From assembly GCA_015143295.1 (NCBI GenBank), contig CM026554.1:32873531-32937530 (forward strand): a DNA stretch of 64,000 nucleotides. Reading direction: 5' to 3'. The stretch's first letter is position 1. Each line of letters begins with the position of its first letter. The notes under the pieces were generated by a model. The model was given only the letters and a program-made list of their open reading frames with translations. It was not told where the DNA came from and ran no database searches. The position numbers were made by a program, and so were the translations under genes. This DNA is from Tetracentron sinense. Taxonomy: Eukaryota > Streptophyta > Magnoliopsida > Trochodendrales > Trochodendraceae. Below, piece after piece: positions 9,298 to 22,168 of this stretch.

Positions 9298-9720
9298 CAT
9301 CTTGCTTCTACCCCATATTTTGAGATAGCAGCACTGCCGGATGCGTAACAGATTCCTTCTCCTAGGCAGGAACTAGAACCATCTTTCAGCTTAGCCCGAT
9401 TAGCCCTAGTGAAGTAATCTTCCTCGGACGATTGAGAGAGCACTGCCATCTCTTTGAATCACACTCACAGCGGGACAGAGAACTTCATTAGACATTAGGA
9501 AAGCAAATATTACCCTGATCCCACCCTCTCCTTTTCGAGTTGACCCCATGATCATAGACATAAGTCAAGAAACCCGACTTTTTCAAATATTAAATAACAG
9601 GTCGGGGGAACTTCTAGCTGCTTAAAAATTCCTGAATAACCATTAGTTCATTCTGAGTTTCAGTCCAGCAACCAAGTGCATAGACCATAGTACCATATTT
9701 CAAGAACCGACCAAAATGTG
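9298..9720 (-). other. Complex, unassigned sequence with a short open frame
   Basis: Composition changes sharply to balanced, non-repetitive sequence. A minus-strand frame starts at 9449 (MAVLSQSSEEDYFTRANR) and runs about 52 residues before it enters the C run. I do not recognise it. An old insertion of organellar DNA or a gene fragment are both possible; neither is shown. Confidence 0.2.
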
Positions 9721-9798
9721 CTTCTTATTATTAAGTACTTTCTGTTTCAACAGGAAAAAAAAAAAAAGTACTTTTTGTTGGGCTTTTTTAATCTAGAG

Positions 9799-9973
9799 AA
9801 GTGATTTAAAATTCTCAATAGCACATACTATCAAGAGCTTGCCATTAGGTTCAAGATCTAATGATTTCAAGCATTAGGTGGGGCCATCATTTAAAGCACG
9901 TGTAGAAAAGGAACCATTGAATCCAACAGTTCAGCTCTGATAGTAGGTACTATCGAGAGTTTTTCATCACTTT
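9799..9973. mobile_element. ~175-bp MITE
   Basis: The left end (AAGTGATTTAAAATTCTCAA, then ACATACTATCAAGAGC) is inverted at the right end (GCTCTGATAGTAGGTACTAT, then GAGAGTTTTTCATCACTT). The arms are about 40 bp and imperfect. The interior is unique, with no frame. Confidence 0.55.
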
Positions 9974-11029
9974 CCTTTAATCTATTTAAATAAATTTTAC
10001 AAACATGAAATGCCTATTTTAATGGATATATGGATAATAACTCAAACCTTAGTTTGAGTTACAAGGGAGACTTGAACCTTGGATGTCTTGAAATTTTTTG
10101 ATTTGGTACTTTTTTAGATTTAAGCCAAAAATTGAATCTACTTTAGGCTATGAAAATCAAATTAGTAATTCATACTATTTGCTTATTTGCATGCTATTTG
10201 TTCTTTATTTAGTTTCTAAATCATGTTTCAATACATATTTAGTAATAACACGTAGGCTAGTTTAGGCAAGAATTCAAACTTTAGTTGATCATATCGAAAC
10301 ATTCTTAGGCAATCAAACATTATGGTTACTTCTGATTTCATCACTTACATCATATTAGAATTAGAAATCCATTATTTTCTATCAAGATAAATCAATTAAG
10401 TTTACGTTCATCATATGAATGTTTATCGTCCATGAAGGAACCCAAAGATTCGTGAATGTGTATTGATCATGACCTGGGATAGCTATCCTAGGTAAATGTA
10501 ATTGAACTCTCATGCTCACACCAGTCAATCCTTGAGGCACTTGGTTAACCCCCCACCCCCTCCCCTCCCCTCCCCCTATCGAAGCATATATGGTTGAGTG
10601 TCCATTTATGTATTACATACATATACATGAGCATATAATTAATAGTCAATGATGCCTCAAGAGAATGGCTTTGTCAGGGCACATTGAACTAATAGGATTT
10701 GGGGTTGTTATTTTAACTCATTTATAAATAGGTCAGTTTTAGGCTATAGATATTCTTATTCATCCAAATAGGCTAAAAAATGTTTACTTAGTAATTAAAC
10801 TACCAATATAGAGGGAATATTCCCAAATGTGAGTGAACAAAGTAGTGTTTAAAAAGTTAAGTTTATATGTTCAAGAGAATTCTATATAAAGGAATTAAAA
10901 TAAAAGACCATGCTTTCTTATTTAAGAGAATCCTATAAAGGAATTGATCGCAAACCTGCACACCTTAACCATTCTAACTAGAGGGGTAAGTGTCTCTTTA
11001 AAGGATAACTAGCAAATAGCACCGGTGTG
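9974..11029. other. No gene recognised
   Basis: AT-rich, mostly single-copy-looking sequence. A C-rich patch sits at 10,550-10,577. A direct repeat of about 22 bp (AGAGAATTCTATATAAAGGA and a shorter variant) occurs near 10,874 and 10,925. Confidence 0.4.
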
Positions 11030-11660
11030 TTAAAAATTTACCCAAAAAATATAGAACCGACGATGGTGCCCAAGTGATGCTGGAAATGATGTCGAATCTC
11101 TTCTTCTTGGCTTTGCTCCGGTTGAGCTGCCGAAGTAGTAGTCAGGTGCTAGGACAGTAACTCGATGAGCTCGGCGATGGCAGACTTGGCTTTTTTGATT
11201 AGCCAATCGATGGCCTTGCTGGGTCAGTCGTGGCCGAGCCGGTCGTGGACACCATAGAACTAAATAGTAGTAAGAGCAGAGCTGGACTCTCCAATCTCTC
11301 TGTCTTTTCTTCCTACTGATCGACAATGTGGCCTCCTTAGACTTTAGCGATCTCTCCTCTAGCGCTCTTTATACCCAATCTTGACGACAATTGGTGGTGT
11401 CTCTCTTCCATCCTCTCCCTTGAATCTCGCATATTCGATACTTTGTTCCGAAGATCCTAAACTAGAAGAAGAAGGGAAGGAAGAACGTTTCTTTGGGGTT
11501 TGTGTTTAGTCTGCTTCCCCGTCTAATCTTCCATAGAACTGTTGTTAATTTTGATGATGGAGTTGCTAAAGATGCCGATGTTAGCCATGGATCCCTTGTG
11601 CCCATGAATCCCTTTGTAGAAACCCAAATATTATATTCTTTTTTAGTCTTTTTCATGGTC
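11030..11660. other. GC-richer stretch, possibly an old gene fragment
   Basis: This stretch has gene-like composition but no single convincing frame. Short open pieces on both strands (for example a plus-strand piece reading GVAKDADVSHGSLVPMNPF near 11,560-11,620) end after a few dozen codons. No domain was recognised. It could be a degraded gene piece or repeat filler. Confidence 0.2.
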
Positions 11661-11734
11661 TGAATTCATAAAATTGAAGTTCATAAAAAGTAACAAAAAA
11701 GTTTTAAAAAATATTATGGGGAAGTACCACTCGA

Positions 11735-13500
11735 GCGCCCAAGAGCTCTGCTCAAGCGGTGGCATCTATAATGCTACTTGTTGTCCATATTTTTGCCCGC
11801 TCGAGTGGCCACTAACTCCGCCTGAGTGGAGGTTGCATGCAGAATTATGAAAATACGCGATTTTTCAAGTTTTAAATGGTTTAGGGTTCCAAACCCTATA
11901 TATATTCATTAACCCGTAGGTCTAGGGTTTCACTAACATTCTAAGATTTCTAGAAATCTAAAAAGAGAGAAATCTAGGGTATGCAAATAGCTCTCACTTA
12001 GAGGAGAAGAAAAAGGCTTGGAGATCAAGATCAAGGGTCATTCGCAAGCGTGAGATCATAGGAAAGCAATCAAGAAAGGTAGATATAATATCTTTGTCAA
12101 TAATTTCATAACCATTGACCTAAATTAAGAATAAGGATTAAGATTTCTAACAAGAAGAAGATCCCTTACTATTAATATCATGATCATTGATGTTAATTAA
12201 GAAGAAAGGGTTAAGATTTCAAGTAAGAATAAGAATAAACAAGGATTTGTATGTAGATCTAATCTTTCGTGCTAGAAATCTTATGATCCTTAATACTAAG
12301 ATAAAAAAAGTATAAATAATCATGGATGAAATCAAGAATAGGGATTATGATTATGATTTTAATATATATATATATATAGATATGATTGAATTATTGAGGA
12401 AGTGATGTATTCCAAAGTTTTGTATGATTGAATATGGAGGAAGGGATATATTCAGGGGTTTTGATGGAATGATTCGGAGTTTGATTTGAGTTTATGGAAA
12501 TTCTGTGCAAATAGGGATCTCGGTAAATTATCTTTGTGCAAGTATCATGTGAAATTGATGTATAATGAAAGATTTATGATGTTATGATTTATTTTTAAGA
12601 ACCATGATTAGGTGTTTTCACTCTATGAATTATGAGAATGATATGTCATGATATATGATTTACATGTTGTGATCTATTTTTGGGTAAACAAGTCTTGTTC
12701 AGTTAAGTCTTCTATCATAGTGGTATGAGACATTATGATGGATTTCCGATGGCCCTTGACTAATCATCTAAGGTGCAATTTAACCAAGGGTTTATCACTT
12801 TTCACTCACGATAATGATAAGCACGCAAGTATGATAAGATCATGATAACAAGTAAGTCTCAAGTAAGTAAGTATGTATGTAAGATTGCATATTTGAGTTT
12901 CACAATGCCCAAGTACCAATAGTCTAAGATCATAAGGGTATGCGTACCTAAAAAAATGAATCATAAGAAGTATTTGCGCACCAGCGAGTGCTAAGGTTGG
13001 TTACTCGGTAAAAATAATGTATATCATAGCCCCTTCATGTATATGGTAAAGAGTTATTTTAAGTTATTGCATAAATGTATGTAAGTTGATGATATTCACG
13101 ATGAAAGTAAGATAAGAATGACCTGAGTAAGATAAGTAAGAAAAGATGATCACAATTAAGATAAGATGCTCACATGTTCAACACTCTAATTTATGTATGT
13201 ATGAATGTTAAGTTAAGACATGATAAGTATGTTATATTAATGTTGCGATATTGTTAGCTAGAATTTTATGTCTACTAAGCCGCTTGTTGCTCAGTCGAGA
13301 TGTTTTGTGTTGACAGTTTCAAAATTTGAGACCCAATTGAATCATGGGAAGAGAATGAATATATAGAAGAACATGAAGGTCATTATGTTGAAGTGGAGAA
13401 TGACTTGAATCGATATCCATATTACTGAACCCCTAGTTTTATTAGACTTTGAATATTAAGGGGTTGTAATCATATTTATGATGATGATGATGTTTAGCTT
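11735..13500 (+). repeat. Partial long LTR (copy C) of a Tekay/Del-like Ty3 family
   Basis: The order of blocks is the same as in the two long solo LTRs described below: a region of short paired motifs (CTCGAGCG and CGCTCGAGTGG), a TATA-like box (CCCTATATATATTC, about 11,890), a transcribed leader ending in GATCAAGATCAAGGG and AAGCAATCAAGAAAGGTA, then an AAGTAAG-rich stretch, then a GTTAGCTAG block at about 13,254. Neither clear terminal motif is seen, so the copy is a fragment. It holds no coding sequence and is much diverged from the other two copies, suggesting an old insertion. Confidence 0.5.
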
Positions 13501-13838
13501 CACCTTTATGGTTGGGAATCATGACCATAGTTAGTAATTCGGTGTACAACAAAAGTTCGGTACGGAAAGTATTCACGTATAATTGGGATAATTATTTAAT
13601 AATTTGTTTAAAAGTTCGGTGAAACAAACGCAGGACATTTAAAATACGGTACGGGAGTAATTCGGGTTAAGACTAAAAAATTCGGCTAAACAAACAAAAT
13701 ACATGTATAAAAAATAAATAAACATTATTTTAAATTATAGTAAAGTTAACTTAAAACTAATGTTATATATATATATATATATGTTGGGTCCAAGTCCAAC
13801 TTTTTTTTTTTGGTGAAAATGTTATCATGTAACACACA
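13501..13838. other. AT-rich spacer with a TA microsatellite
   Basis: No gene. A TA run lies at about 13,774-13,792 and a T run at 13,801-13,810. The last five bases, ACACA (13,834-13,838), are the left target duplication of the Athila-type element. Confidence 0.6.
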
Positions 13839-15177
13839 TGATGTGCAAATAATAATACTGCAAGTGCACGGCCATCTATAGAAGAGACAGTGTCAAATAC
13901 GGGTTGATCCACAGAGAACTGAACAAAAATAATATTAAAACTGAAATCTAACTAATAAATTGGTGATAAAAGAAATCTTGAATTGATTTGAGATATATGA
14001 TCTAACTAAAGAAAATTAATCAGAGCAACTAAAGTGAATTAATAAAAAGAGCAAATCAAATAGAGAAAGATATTAGAGCATCCAGATTCCACTAGACATC
14101 AATTAATCAATCTACAAAATATCCTTACTTTTTCCAAATCATAACTCAAACCAAATGACAAATCAATGTTTTGGTTCAGAATATTTAACTTTAAAATCCT
14201 TTTCAAAATCGAAATTAAAAACCTAAAATTTCCTTCACTTGAAAAATCATAAAAAAAACTTAAGAACTATTTATCAAAAATAAGTATAAACCATCAAAAG
14301 AATTTATTCCTAAGCATGACCTATCAACTCTCAGCATAAATAGTCAAAAGTATTTAAATATTGAAGCTTGCCTAGAGCAATGAAGACAAACCTATTTTAA
14401 CATTAAAGATCACAAATAATATGAAAAAACAAGGAATTAATTGTAAATTAAAAGGAGATGACTTAGCTTCGTCCTTCACTCTAATCAGGGAGTTTAGCCG
14501 GACATTGTAATGGGCATACGATCAACTCCGAAATAAATCTTCATTGATGATGAAATTTCTTCACAAATTATATCTTTTTACACCACTCAATCTCCAATAA
14601 TATCAGGCAAAAGAGTAAGGAAGATGAGAGAAAAGAGGAAAAAGAAAAGAGGAAGAGTAAAAACTGTTTCTACCCTAATTTTCTTCTCCTCTATGCATAA
14701 GCATCCACTTCACGAACTGTATTAACCTTCTTCCCATCCAAATTTAGAGAGTTTCTTGAAATCCAATAATGTTCTCCTTTGAGTCCAACGCCTTAAATCT
14801 TGCCTTAATCCAATCTTTCAATCAAAAGTTATGACCAAATTAGTGAGTCATGGTCAGTTTAGGCAGGAATCCAAAAATCTTCCTTTTTTAGAGAATTTTT
14901 TACTCAATATTACCACCCACGAACTTGTAGATTTGCATGTCAAATATCAGCAACCCTATCTTCTCCTTGATTTAATCCAATTAGATGAGTGGGCCCTATA
15001 TGGCTTTTCTCTCTAATGGGCTTTTGGCTTTGAATTTCTCTAATTTGGGTTCAAATCTGTTAAACTTCATCTAACTCCTACATAAAAGTAAAAAAGTTAT
15101 AATTAGAACAATTAAGACAAAATAAACTAACAAATGTAAATAAAGAGGTAATTATTAACATAATGACATGCATATCA
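13839..15177 (-). repeat. 3' LTR of the Athila-type element
   Basis: It runs from TGATGTGCAAATAATAATAC to CATGCATATCA on the plus strand, so both ends carry the usual TG..CA. It matches 27,673-29,051 along its whole length. Next to it, at 15,178-15,235, lies the polypurine region (on the minus strand GTTTAGGGGT) followed by a GAGGACTAGCAAA block that Athila-type elements often show. Confidence 0.85.
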
Positions 15178-16543
15178 AATACCCCTAAACCTACAGTTTG
15201 CTAGTCCTCAAGCAAACCTAAGTAAAACTAGAAATGAAAAATCCTAACTCACTTTCGCAGGCATCGCGGTTACACTTAGCATGTGTAACAAGTCGTTAAA
15301 CCCCCAGATTACCTCTAGTGGACGAGTGTTGTCTTGTGGGGGTTTTGCAATGAATTTACCCACAAAATTCAAAATACTACATATGTATCAAGATCTTATT
15401 TCAACATTTTTCAAGCACTGGTTATTAGTGATTTATCAATCAAATATTCAAAAAAAAATTATGAACTAAGTCTAAATCACTAACTCTCCCTTAGAAAAAT
15501 TCTAAAACATATTGAACCCTAAGTGCATGTGATTGTCTAACCAGTGACTTCGAGGTTCGGTCTCTTAAAGTAGGGTTTAACTCCTAACTGCCATGAATGC
15601 TGAGATTGACCTAGAACCTAACTCCAAACTAAGCATCCTGTCTGAGTTAACATGAATTGTGGATGTTCACCTTAATTCCTCTAAGGGGCTTGATCTATGA
15701 TATTCCAGCTTACTCCCATTTTCACACTAGTGGCTTTCACACTATTTCCAAGAGGTAGGTTAGCGTAAGAGCGTAACAATACATGAGCCATCGGGGAGCA
15801 TACCCAAGGACACGTTAGCACAACCAATTTGCTTTCTTTGCTCAAATTCTACACTTGAAGCTTTGGGGTTTGTCTTTTCTTTTCAACACTTTTTTAAAAA
15901 AAATACCAATCTGGGAATATGTAGCCCTTTCTAGTGTGCCCAGTCTAATTTATTGGTTGCTTTCCAAAGTGTATATATAACCCAGTTCTATTTTTCTTCT
16001 TTCCCAGCTAACCAAATGAACAAGGAAGTCATAGTTCATTAGGTTTGGTCTTTTTAAGACACTCTAGGCAGCCAGAAGGGTCAACACCCACTCTATTTGA
16101 CCTAAATTCTAGATAACTAGTCAGATGTGTAGAAAAAATTTCAAAGTGCAACTGTTTTAAGATCCACTAAAGGAGAGATACTAAAAAAGGTTCATGTTTC
16201 AAACACTTAGCAGTTGTGACTGATTTTTGATTTTTCACCAAGTGCCTTCATGTATGAACTATAATCTTGAAAAATACAAGCATGTTTTTTAAAAAATAAA
16301 AAAATGAGTTTTTGGTCTCGAAAAAGGTAAGCCTACTCCCCCAAACCTAAATCTAACATTGCCCTCAATGTTATGCAAAGAATAAATGAACGATGCTAAT
16401 TGGAACTTCTTACCAGAGAGGTGTATGCAAGCTAACAATATGAATGTGACCATCCTACAAAATCATATAATAATTTACAAAACAAGGTTGCCTCCCAGTA
16501 GCGCTTAGTTTAAAGTCGTCAGCCCGACGTAGACCAAAAACAA
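15178..16543 (-). other. Non-coding 3' region of the Athila-type element
   Basis: These 1.37 kb lie between the end of integrase and the 3' LTR. No coding domain was recognised. Long non-coding or poorly conserved stretches here are usual for the Athila lineage, some members of which carry an envelope-like gene; none was recognised here. Confidence 0.5.
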
Positions 16544-18568
16544 TTAATCAATATAAACTGGGTCTTGTAAAAGGATCTCCTCTACATCCCTATTCTTCAA
16601 CTCTAAGAATGGCTTAAGTCTTTGACCATTAACTTTAAAAACGTCCCCACTCTTGGGGTTCTCAATCTCAACCGCCCCATGGAAATAGACTGTGCGCACT
16701 ATAAAAGGACCAAACCATCGGGATCTGAATTTTCCTGGAAAAAGGTGTAACCTAGAGTTATACAAGAGAACTTTCATACCAGGGTCGAATGATTTCCTAA
16801 GGATGGATTTATTATGGGTTGATTTCATTCACTCTTTGTAGATTTTAGCATTCTCATCTGCATCATTTCTTAACTCATCAAACTCATTGAGTTGCAGCTT
16901 GCGATGGCTACCAGCCAAGAGAAAATCAAAATTGAAGGTCTTGATGGCCCAGTAGGCCCTATGTTCCAACTCAACTGGCAAGTGACAAGCCTTACCATAG
17001 ACAAGCCTATACGGGGACATCCCGATAGAGGTCTTGTAAGCAGTACGATAGGCCCATAACGCATCTAATAACCTCAAAGACCAGTCTTTCCGATTTGGAT
17101 TGACTATTTTCTCCAGAATTTGTTTGATCTGCCTATTCGACACTTCTACTTGGCCACTTGTTTGCGGATGATAGGGAGTAGCAACCTTATGAGTAACAGA
17201 ATACTTCTTCATTAAGGTATCAAAGGTGTTACTGCAGAAATGACTCCCACCATCACTGATAATCGCCCTGGGTGTACCAAACAGACAAAAGATATACTCT
17301 TTAACAAACTTGATCACCACATGGCGATCGTTGGTCTTGGTTGGTATCGCCTTCACCCACTTCGAAACATAGTCAACTGCAAACAAGATATATAGATTTC
17401 CAAAAGAACTTGGAAATGAACCCATAAAATCAATGCCCCAAACATCGAATATCTCTACAACTAAGATTGGGTTCAGAGGCATCATATTCCTATGGATAAT
17501 TTTACCAAGTTTTTGACATCTCTCGCAACTCAGACAAAATGTGTAACAATCTTTAAAGATTGTGGGCCAATAAAAACCACACTGCAAAATCTTTGCAGCA
17601 GTCTTTCTTGTACTAAAATGCCCTCCACATGCATGATCATGACAAAAGGATATGACATTGTTCTGGTCATGATCAGGAATGCATCTTCTGATTATCTGGT
17701 TTGGACAGTACTTAAACAGGTAGGGGTCATCCCAAAAGAAATGTTTGACCTCTAACAAGAATTTTGACCTATCCTGCTTAGACCAATGATTGGGCATCTC
17801 CCCAGTGACAAGATAACTATATCCGCAAACCATGGGAGTTGGGAAATTTGAAACAGCTGCTCATCTGGGAAGCTTTCACTCAATGGGATATTTTCTCTGG
17901 GCTCTAGAGATAACCTAGAGAGGTGATCTGCTACTACATTCCCCGGAACCCTTCTTGTCCCGAATTTCCAAATCAAATTCTTGTAGCAGAAGGATCCATC
18001 GAATTAGTCGGGCTTTAGCATCCTTTTTAGAAACAAGGTACCTCAAAGCTGCATGATCAGTGAAAACGATGACCTTAGATCCTATCAAATATGGCCGAAA
18101 CTTCTCTAGGGAAAAGACCATAGCTAACAATTCCTTCTCAGTTGTAGTGTAGTTTAGTTGTGTATCATTTAAAGTCCGACTCGCATAATAGATCACATGG
18201 GGTAACTTATCAATTCTTTGCCCCAAAACAGCCCCAAGGGCGTGATCTAATGCATCACACATGAGCTCAAATGGGATAGACCATTTGGGGGGCTGGATGA
18301 TAGGGGTAGAGGTGAGCTCTTTCTTCAACCGCTCAAAGGCTTGTAGGCAAGAATTATCAAATATGAAAGCGACATCCTTCGCAAGTAAATTGCACAAGGG
18401 TCTCGCAATTTTACTGAAATCCTTAATAAATCGCCTATAAAACCCGACATGGCCTAAGAATGATCCTACATCTTTAACCGACCGAAGAGGCGGAAGGTTA
18501 GAGATTATATCAATCTTTGCTTTATCTACCTCAATCCCTTTCTCAAAAATGACATGTCCCAAGACTAT
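16544..18568 (-). mobile_element. Athila-type Pol: reverse transcriptase end, RNase H, integrase
   Basis: Visible blocks, from 5' to 3' on the minus strand, are: the reverse transcriptase thumb region with [20 protein letters not shown]; RNase H with [15 protein letters not shown] and [17 protein letters not shown]; the integrase HHCC zinc region with [10 protein letters not shown] and CLSCERCQ; and the integrase catalytic core with WGIDFMGSF and SDGGSHF. The closest lineage by word pattern is Athila. The coding sequence is broken. The reverse transcriptase starts on the other side of the nested element, near 23,720. Confidence 0.85.
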
Positions 18569-20119
18569 TGATCGTCAGTCAATCTTAAATTATTCCTTCT
18601 TAGTAATAATTCCGTAGAATAGTACTAGTAAGGGTATCGTTCCTCTGAGGACTGCGCTGGTTTCGTTGCTTTTTATTCAGATTAATTTTAAACTAATAAT
18701 TGAGGCAATTGAATTTTGATTTGATTAAACTAAAACAATGAATTAAACTAATTTAAATAAAATTTCTAAATTAGACTAAAAACAATTGGGTTTTTAAATC
18801 ATTTTGGAGAGAAAATCTAGGGTTTTCAAATCCACCACTAACCTAGTAACTAATCCCTATTTTAAATTTATTATAACCTCTTAAATTGTAAACATTCCAG
18901 TTAGAGTGACAGCACGTCCCCTCTCAACTGCTCAAGAAAAGTTCAAGGGATTATATCCTTAGAATATCGTATCTTCGGTTAGCACGAATGATACACACTA
19001 ATCTACGGTTGTGTAATCACTCGTCTTCCCTTAGCATAAAATATCTTCAGATTTAATCTCTCGATATTTTAAAACCATTGCATAAAACATATGTTTAAAT
19101 TCTAACGAAAATTAACACAAGTGATTTTAATCCCAATTTCATTATACCTAAGACAAGGTTGAGAATTCCATTGAAATTAAATATAATTCAAATAAATCTT
19201 AGTTGTAGAAACAACTCTCTCATTATGCAATCAATGTCTTACAATGCAGAGAATTAAAATAAAAACAAAATAAAGGACACAGTTACTTGGCTAGGGTTTC
19301 ATCTCAACCCTAGAGTGGAAATTAGTTCATCGCGAGGGAGGAATGCAACATCTTCATGGACAAAGTTGCAGCACTTCTCTTCATGACTTCCTTGATCTCC
19401 AGAGCTTCTCTTCTTTAGATTTAAAATCTCTACAAATTTCTCTCTCTCTCTCTCTCTCTAATGATAATGGCTAAGAATTCTCCTTTTTATAGAGAAAGAT
19501 AGAAAGATAGAGTCCTTCTAGAATAAGGAGTTCTAATTGAGGTGCAACTCTTCTTTTTCTCTCTCTAAACTCTCTTAGGGTTGAATGAGGATTAAACCAT
19601 CATTTAGGAAGACAATAATAGAGTTAGAAAGTGTTTAGAAGTACTAAAACACTATTCACGAAACACTATTCACGGAATATTATTTCACCTTATTTACAGT
19701 TTTGCCACTGAACTTCAAATAATTCTAGAGAGCTCAATTTTAATCGGATTGACCCGAAATTTTAAACATAGCTCCTTTAGGTCATCTAAAATCTACCCAA
19801 AAAGTTTCATAAATTTTGGATAAATAAAAATTACCAAACTACCCCTCTATTGATAGAAGTGCGATTTTGGCCAATCGATTTATCAGGGTAGATTTCTGCG
19901 ATTTCGCTCTCTTTTCTTCTTCTTTCTTTTACTCTTCTTTTTTTCTGAGATTTTTGGAGTCTTTGAAGCTTGTAAATCTTCCATTTTATCTTCTTTTCCT
20001 CGTATGAACCTGAAATAAGAATAAACAACCAAGTAGCATAAAATAATATAAATAATTACTCTAAATGATTAGCAAGTTAAGTTTGAGGTGCTTTTATGTA
20101 TAACATTTAGCACCGATCA
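18569..20119 (-). repeat. LTR of the nested Athila-type element
   Basis: This is a 1,551-bp terminal repeat starting TGATCGTCAG and ending TAGCACCGATCA on the plus strand. It differs in sequence from the outer element's LTR, so it belongs to another Athila family. It contains a CT microsatellite at about 19,440-19,459. The adjacent CAACCCCAAAC is, on the minus strand, the polypurine tract. Confidence 0.75.
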
Positions 20120-20959
20120 CAACCCCAAACTTAGACATTGCTAGTCCTCGAGCAATGAAAAATATAATAAAACTTAACTAAACTAAACCTACATCCCCTT
20201 TCGTGGGATCCCCGGTTGCATTTTGCATATGCAACAAGCCTTTTAAACCCCTAGGTGGCCCTAGAGGACGAGTGAAGTCTCGTGAAGGTTTACAGTGATG
20301 ACACCTACAAACATCTGTACTACCCTGTAATTGTGCAATAGACTCAAGTAAAACATGCAAGATTCAAAACATTGATTGAACATATTCTAAAAAATTTTAA
20401 AATCACAATACATACAAGATAATCCAAAAATTATTCAAAATGTTGAATTTTCAATTCTCCACATTCTCAATTTCACACTATTCTTACCCAGTTTGAAAAA
20501 TTAGCTCATAAAATATTTGTCAGAATTTATTTGATGTGTAATGTGACTAACAATCGAATGTGTGACATCAACCTTACTTTTCAACAGTTTTTCTGTCTTC
20601 TCATTTATCATTGAATTTGTTTTTAATTTAAACTACCAACCCCAAGGCTTTCATTCAATATTTTTTCTTTTATAAGTGTGACTGTGCAGAATCTAAGTCC
20701 ATTAAGCATTCTATATAACCCATGTAGCGAGTGTTAGGCCGGTAACTCCCAAACCAGATGGTTTTAGGGTACCAGGTGTTAAGACACCTCTAAGGCCTTA
20801 TTAATTCAAGTTAAATAGGCTACGAACTTAAACTAGTCACACTAGGTTATTTTATCCATTCCAAAAATCACACGGTTTGACGAGAACTCTCTATGCTTAG
20901 TGAGGCAAGAGGCCCGGTTACGAAGTGTAAAACTTTGTTCAGGTAACCCATTCTTCTAT

Positions 20960-21000
<41 letters not shown>

Positions 21001-22168
21001 CAAGGTTAGTGTTCAATTTCTAGGTTATTCAATTTTCTATGAGTTAACAAAATCACTAATCAATTAGTTTGGTTTCAAACCCCACTAGACAATGTATTAG
21101 AGTGCTTGTACAAATTTCAAAGTGTATTCATGACATAAAAATAATTTCAGCTCTTATAATTCAATCAATGGTTAAAAACAGTGTTTATTTGGGATTATGT
21201 GATCTCAAATTCAGCCCTATCAATAAGATTTGGATTACCCTAAATGCATCACAATTTTTCAAATTTAAGAATAGAACAATCAATAAAAATTTCAATGTAT
21301 TTGCATGTTCTACCCTATTCATGGTTGCACAATCACCCAAGATTAGTAAATAAAATAATAGCCTGACCTATTATTTCCCAACCTCAAACTTAAAGTTTCC
21401 ATTGTCCCCAATGTAAAAATAGAAATAGAGAACAAAAGAGATTAGAACAATAATACCTGACTCATGAAAAACAAATCATGGGGAAAGGGGTGAAAATAAT
21501 TCAAGAATGTATACAAACCACCCCAAACTTCGTCCAAACAATACCTACAAGATTAGTACAAAAGAAGAAATATCCACACAAAAATAGATGCAATGAGATA
21601 ATATGTCATAATGAAATCAAGTAGCATCACAAGTCATAATAGTGGATAACAGTAGGACAGACTGACTCAAAAAAAATTGGGGATCTCGAACTGACTCTCT
21701 AAAAATAGTAGGAGTGATTAAAAAGACTCAAAAAAATAGGGGAACCCCAAACTGACTCTCTAAAAATAGTAGGGTGATTAAAAAGACTCAAAAAAAAATA
21801 GGGGAACCCCAAACTGACTCTCTAAAAATAGTAGGGGTGATTAAAAATACTCAAAAAAAATAGGGGAACCCCAAACTGACTCTCTAAAAATAGTAGGGTG
21901 ATTAAAAAGACTCAAAAAAAAATAGGGGAACCCCAAACTGACGCTCTAAAAATAGTAGGGGTGATTAAAAATACTCAAAAAAAATAGGGGAACCCCAAAC
22001 TGACTCTCTAAAAATAATAGGGGTGATTAAAAATACTCAAAAAAGGTAAGGGAACCCCAAACTTAAAATCTAACTCTAAAAATAAAATAAAAGACACTAC
22101 AAAATCAATGGGTTGCCTCCCACAAGCGCTAAGTTTTACGTCTTCAGCCAGACAATCTCAAAAATCAT
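20120..22168 (-). other. Non-coding part of the nested Athila-type element
   Basis: No coding domain was found over 2 kb. Near 20,131-20,160 the TTGCTAGTCCTCGAGCAA block mirrors the one next to the outer 3' LTR. A run of about 38 T lies at 20,961-20,998. The minisatellite at 21,655-22,060 fills the 5' side. Confidence 0.6.
21655..22060. repeat. Minisatellite of ~61-bp units, about seven copies
   Basis: Each unit reads GACTCAAAAAAAATAGGGG, then AACCCCAAACTGACTCTCTA, then AAAATAGTAGGGGTGATTAA with small changes. Copies begin near 21,663, 21,725, 21,785, 21,848, 21,908, 21,972 and 22,035. Units of 60 and 62-64 bp alternate, hinting at growth by paired units. It is not a CRISPR: the units are contiguous with no spacers. 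Confidence 0.85.

Noticed and set aside
11030-11656. Host gene on the minus strand
   Set aside because: Frames are short, on both strands, without domain or splice logic; kept only as a low-confidence gene-like stretch.
21655-22060. CRISPR-like array
   Set aside because: Units are contiguous and fully repeated, with no unique spacers, and lie in a plant retroelement.
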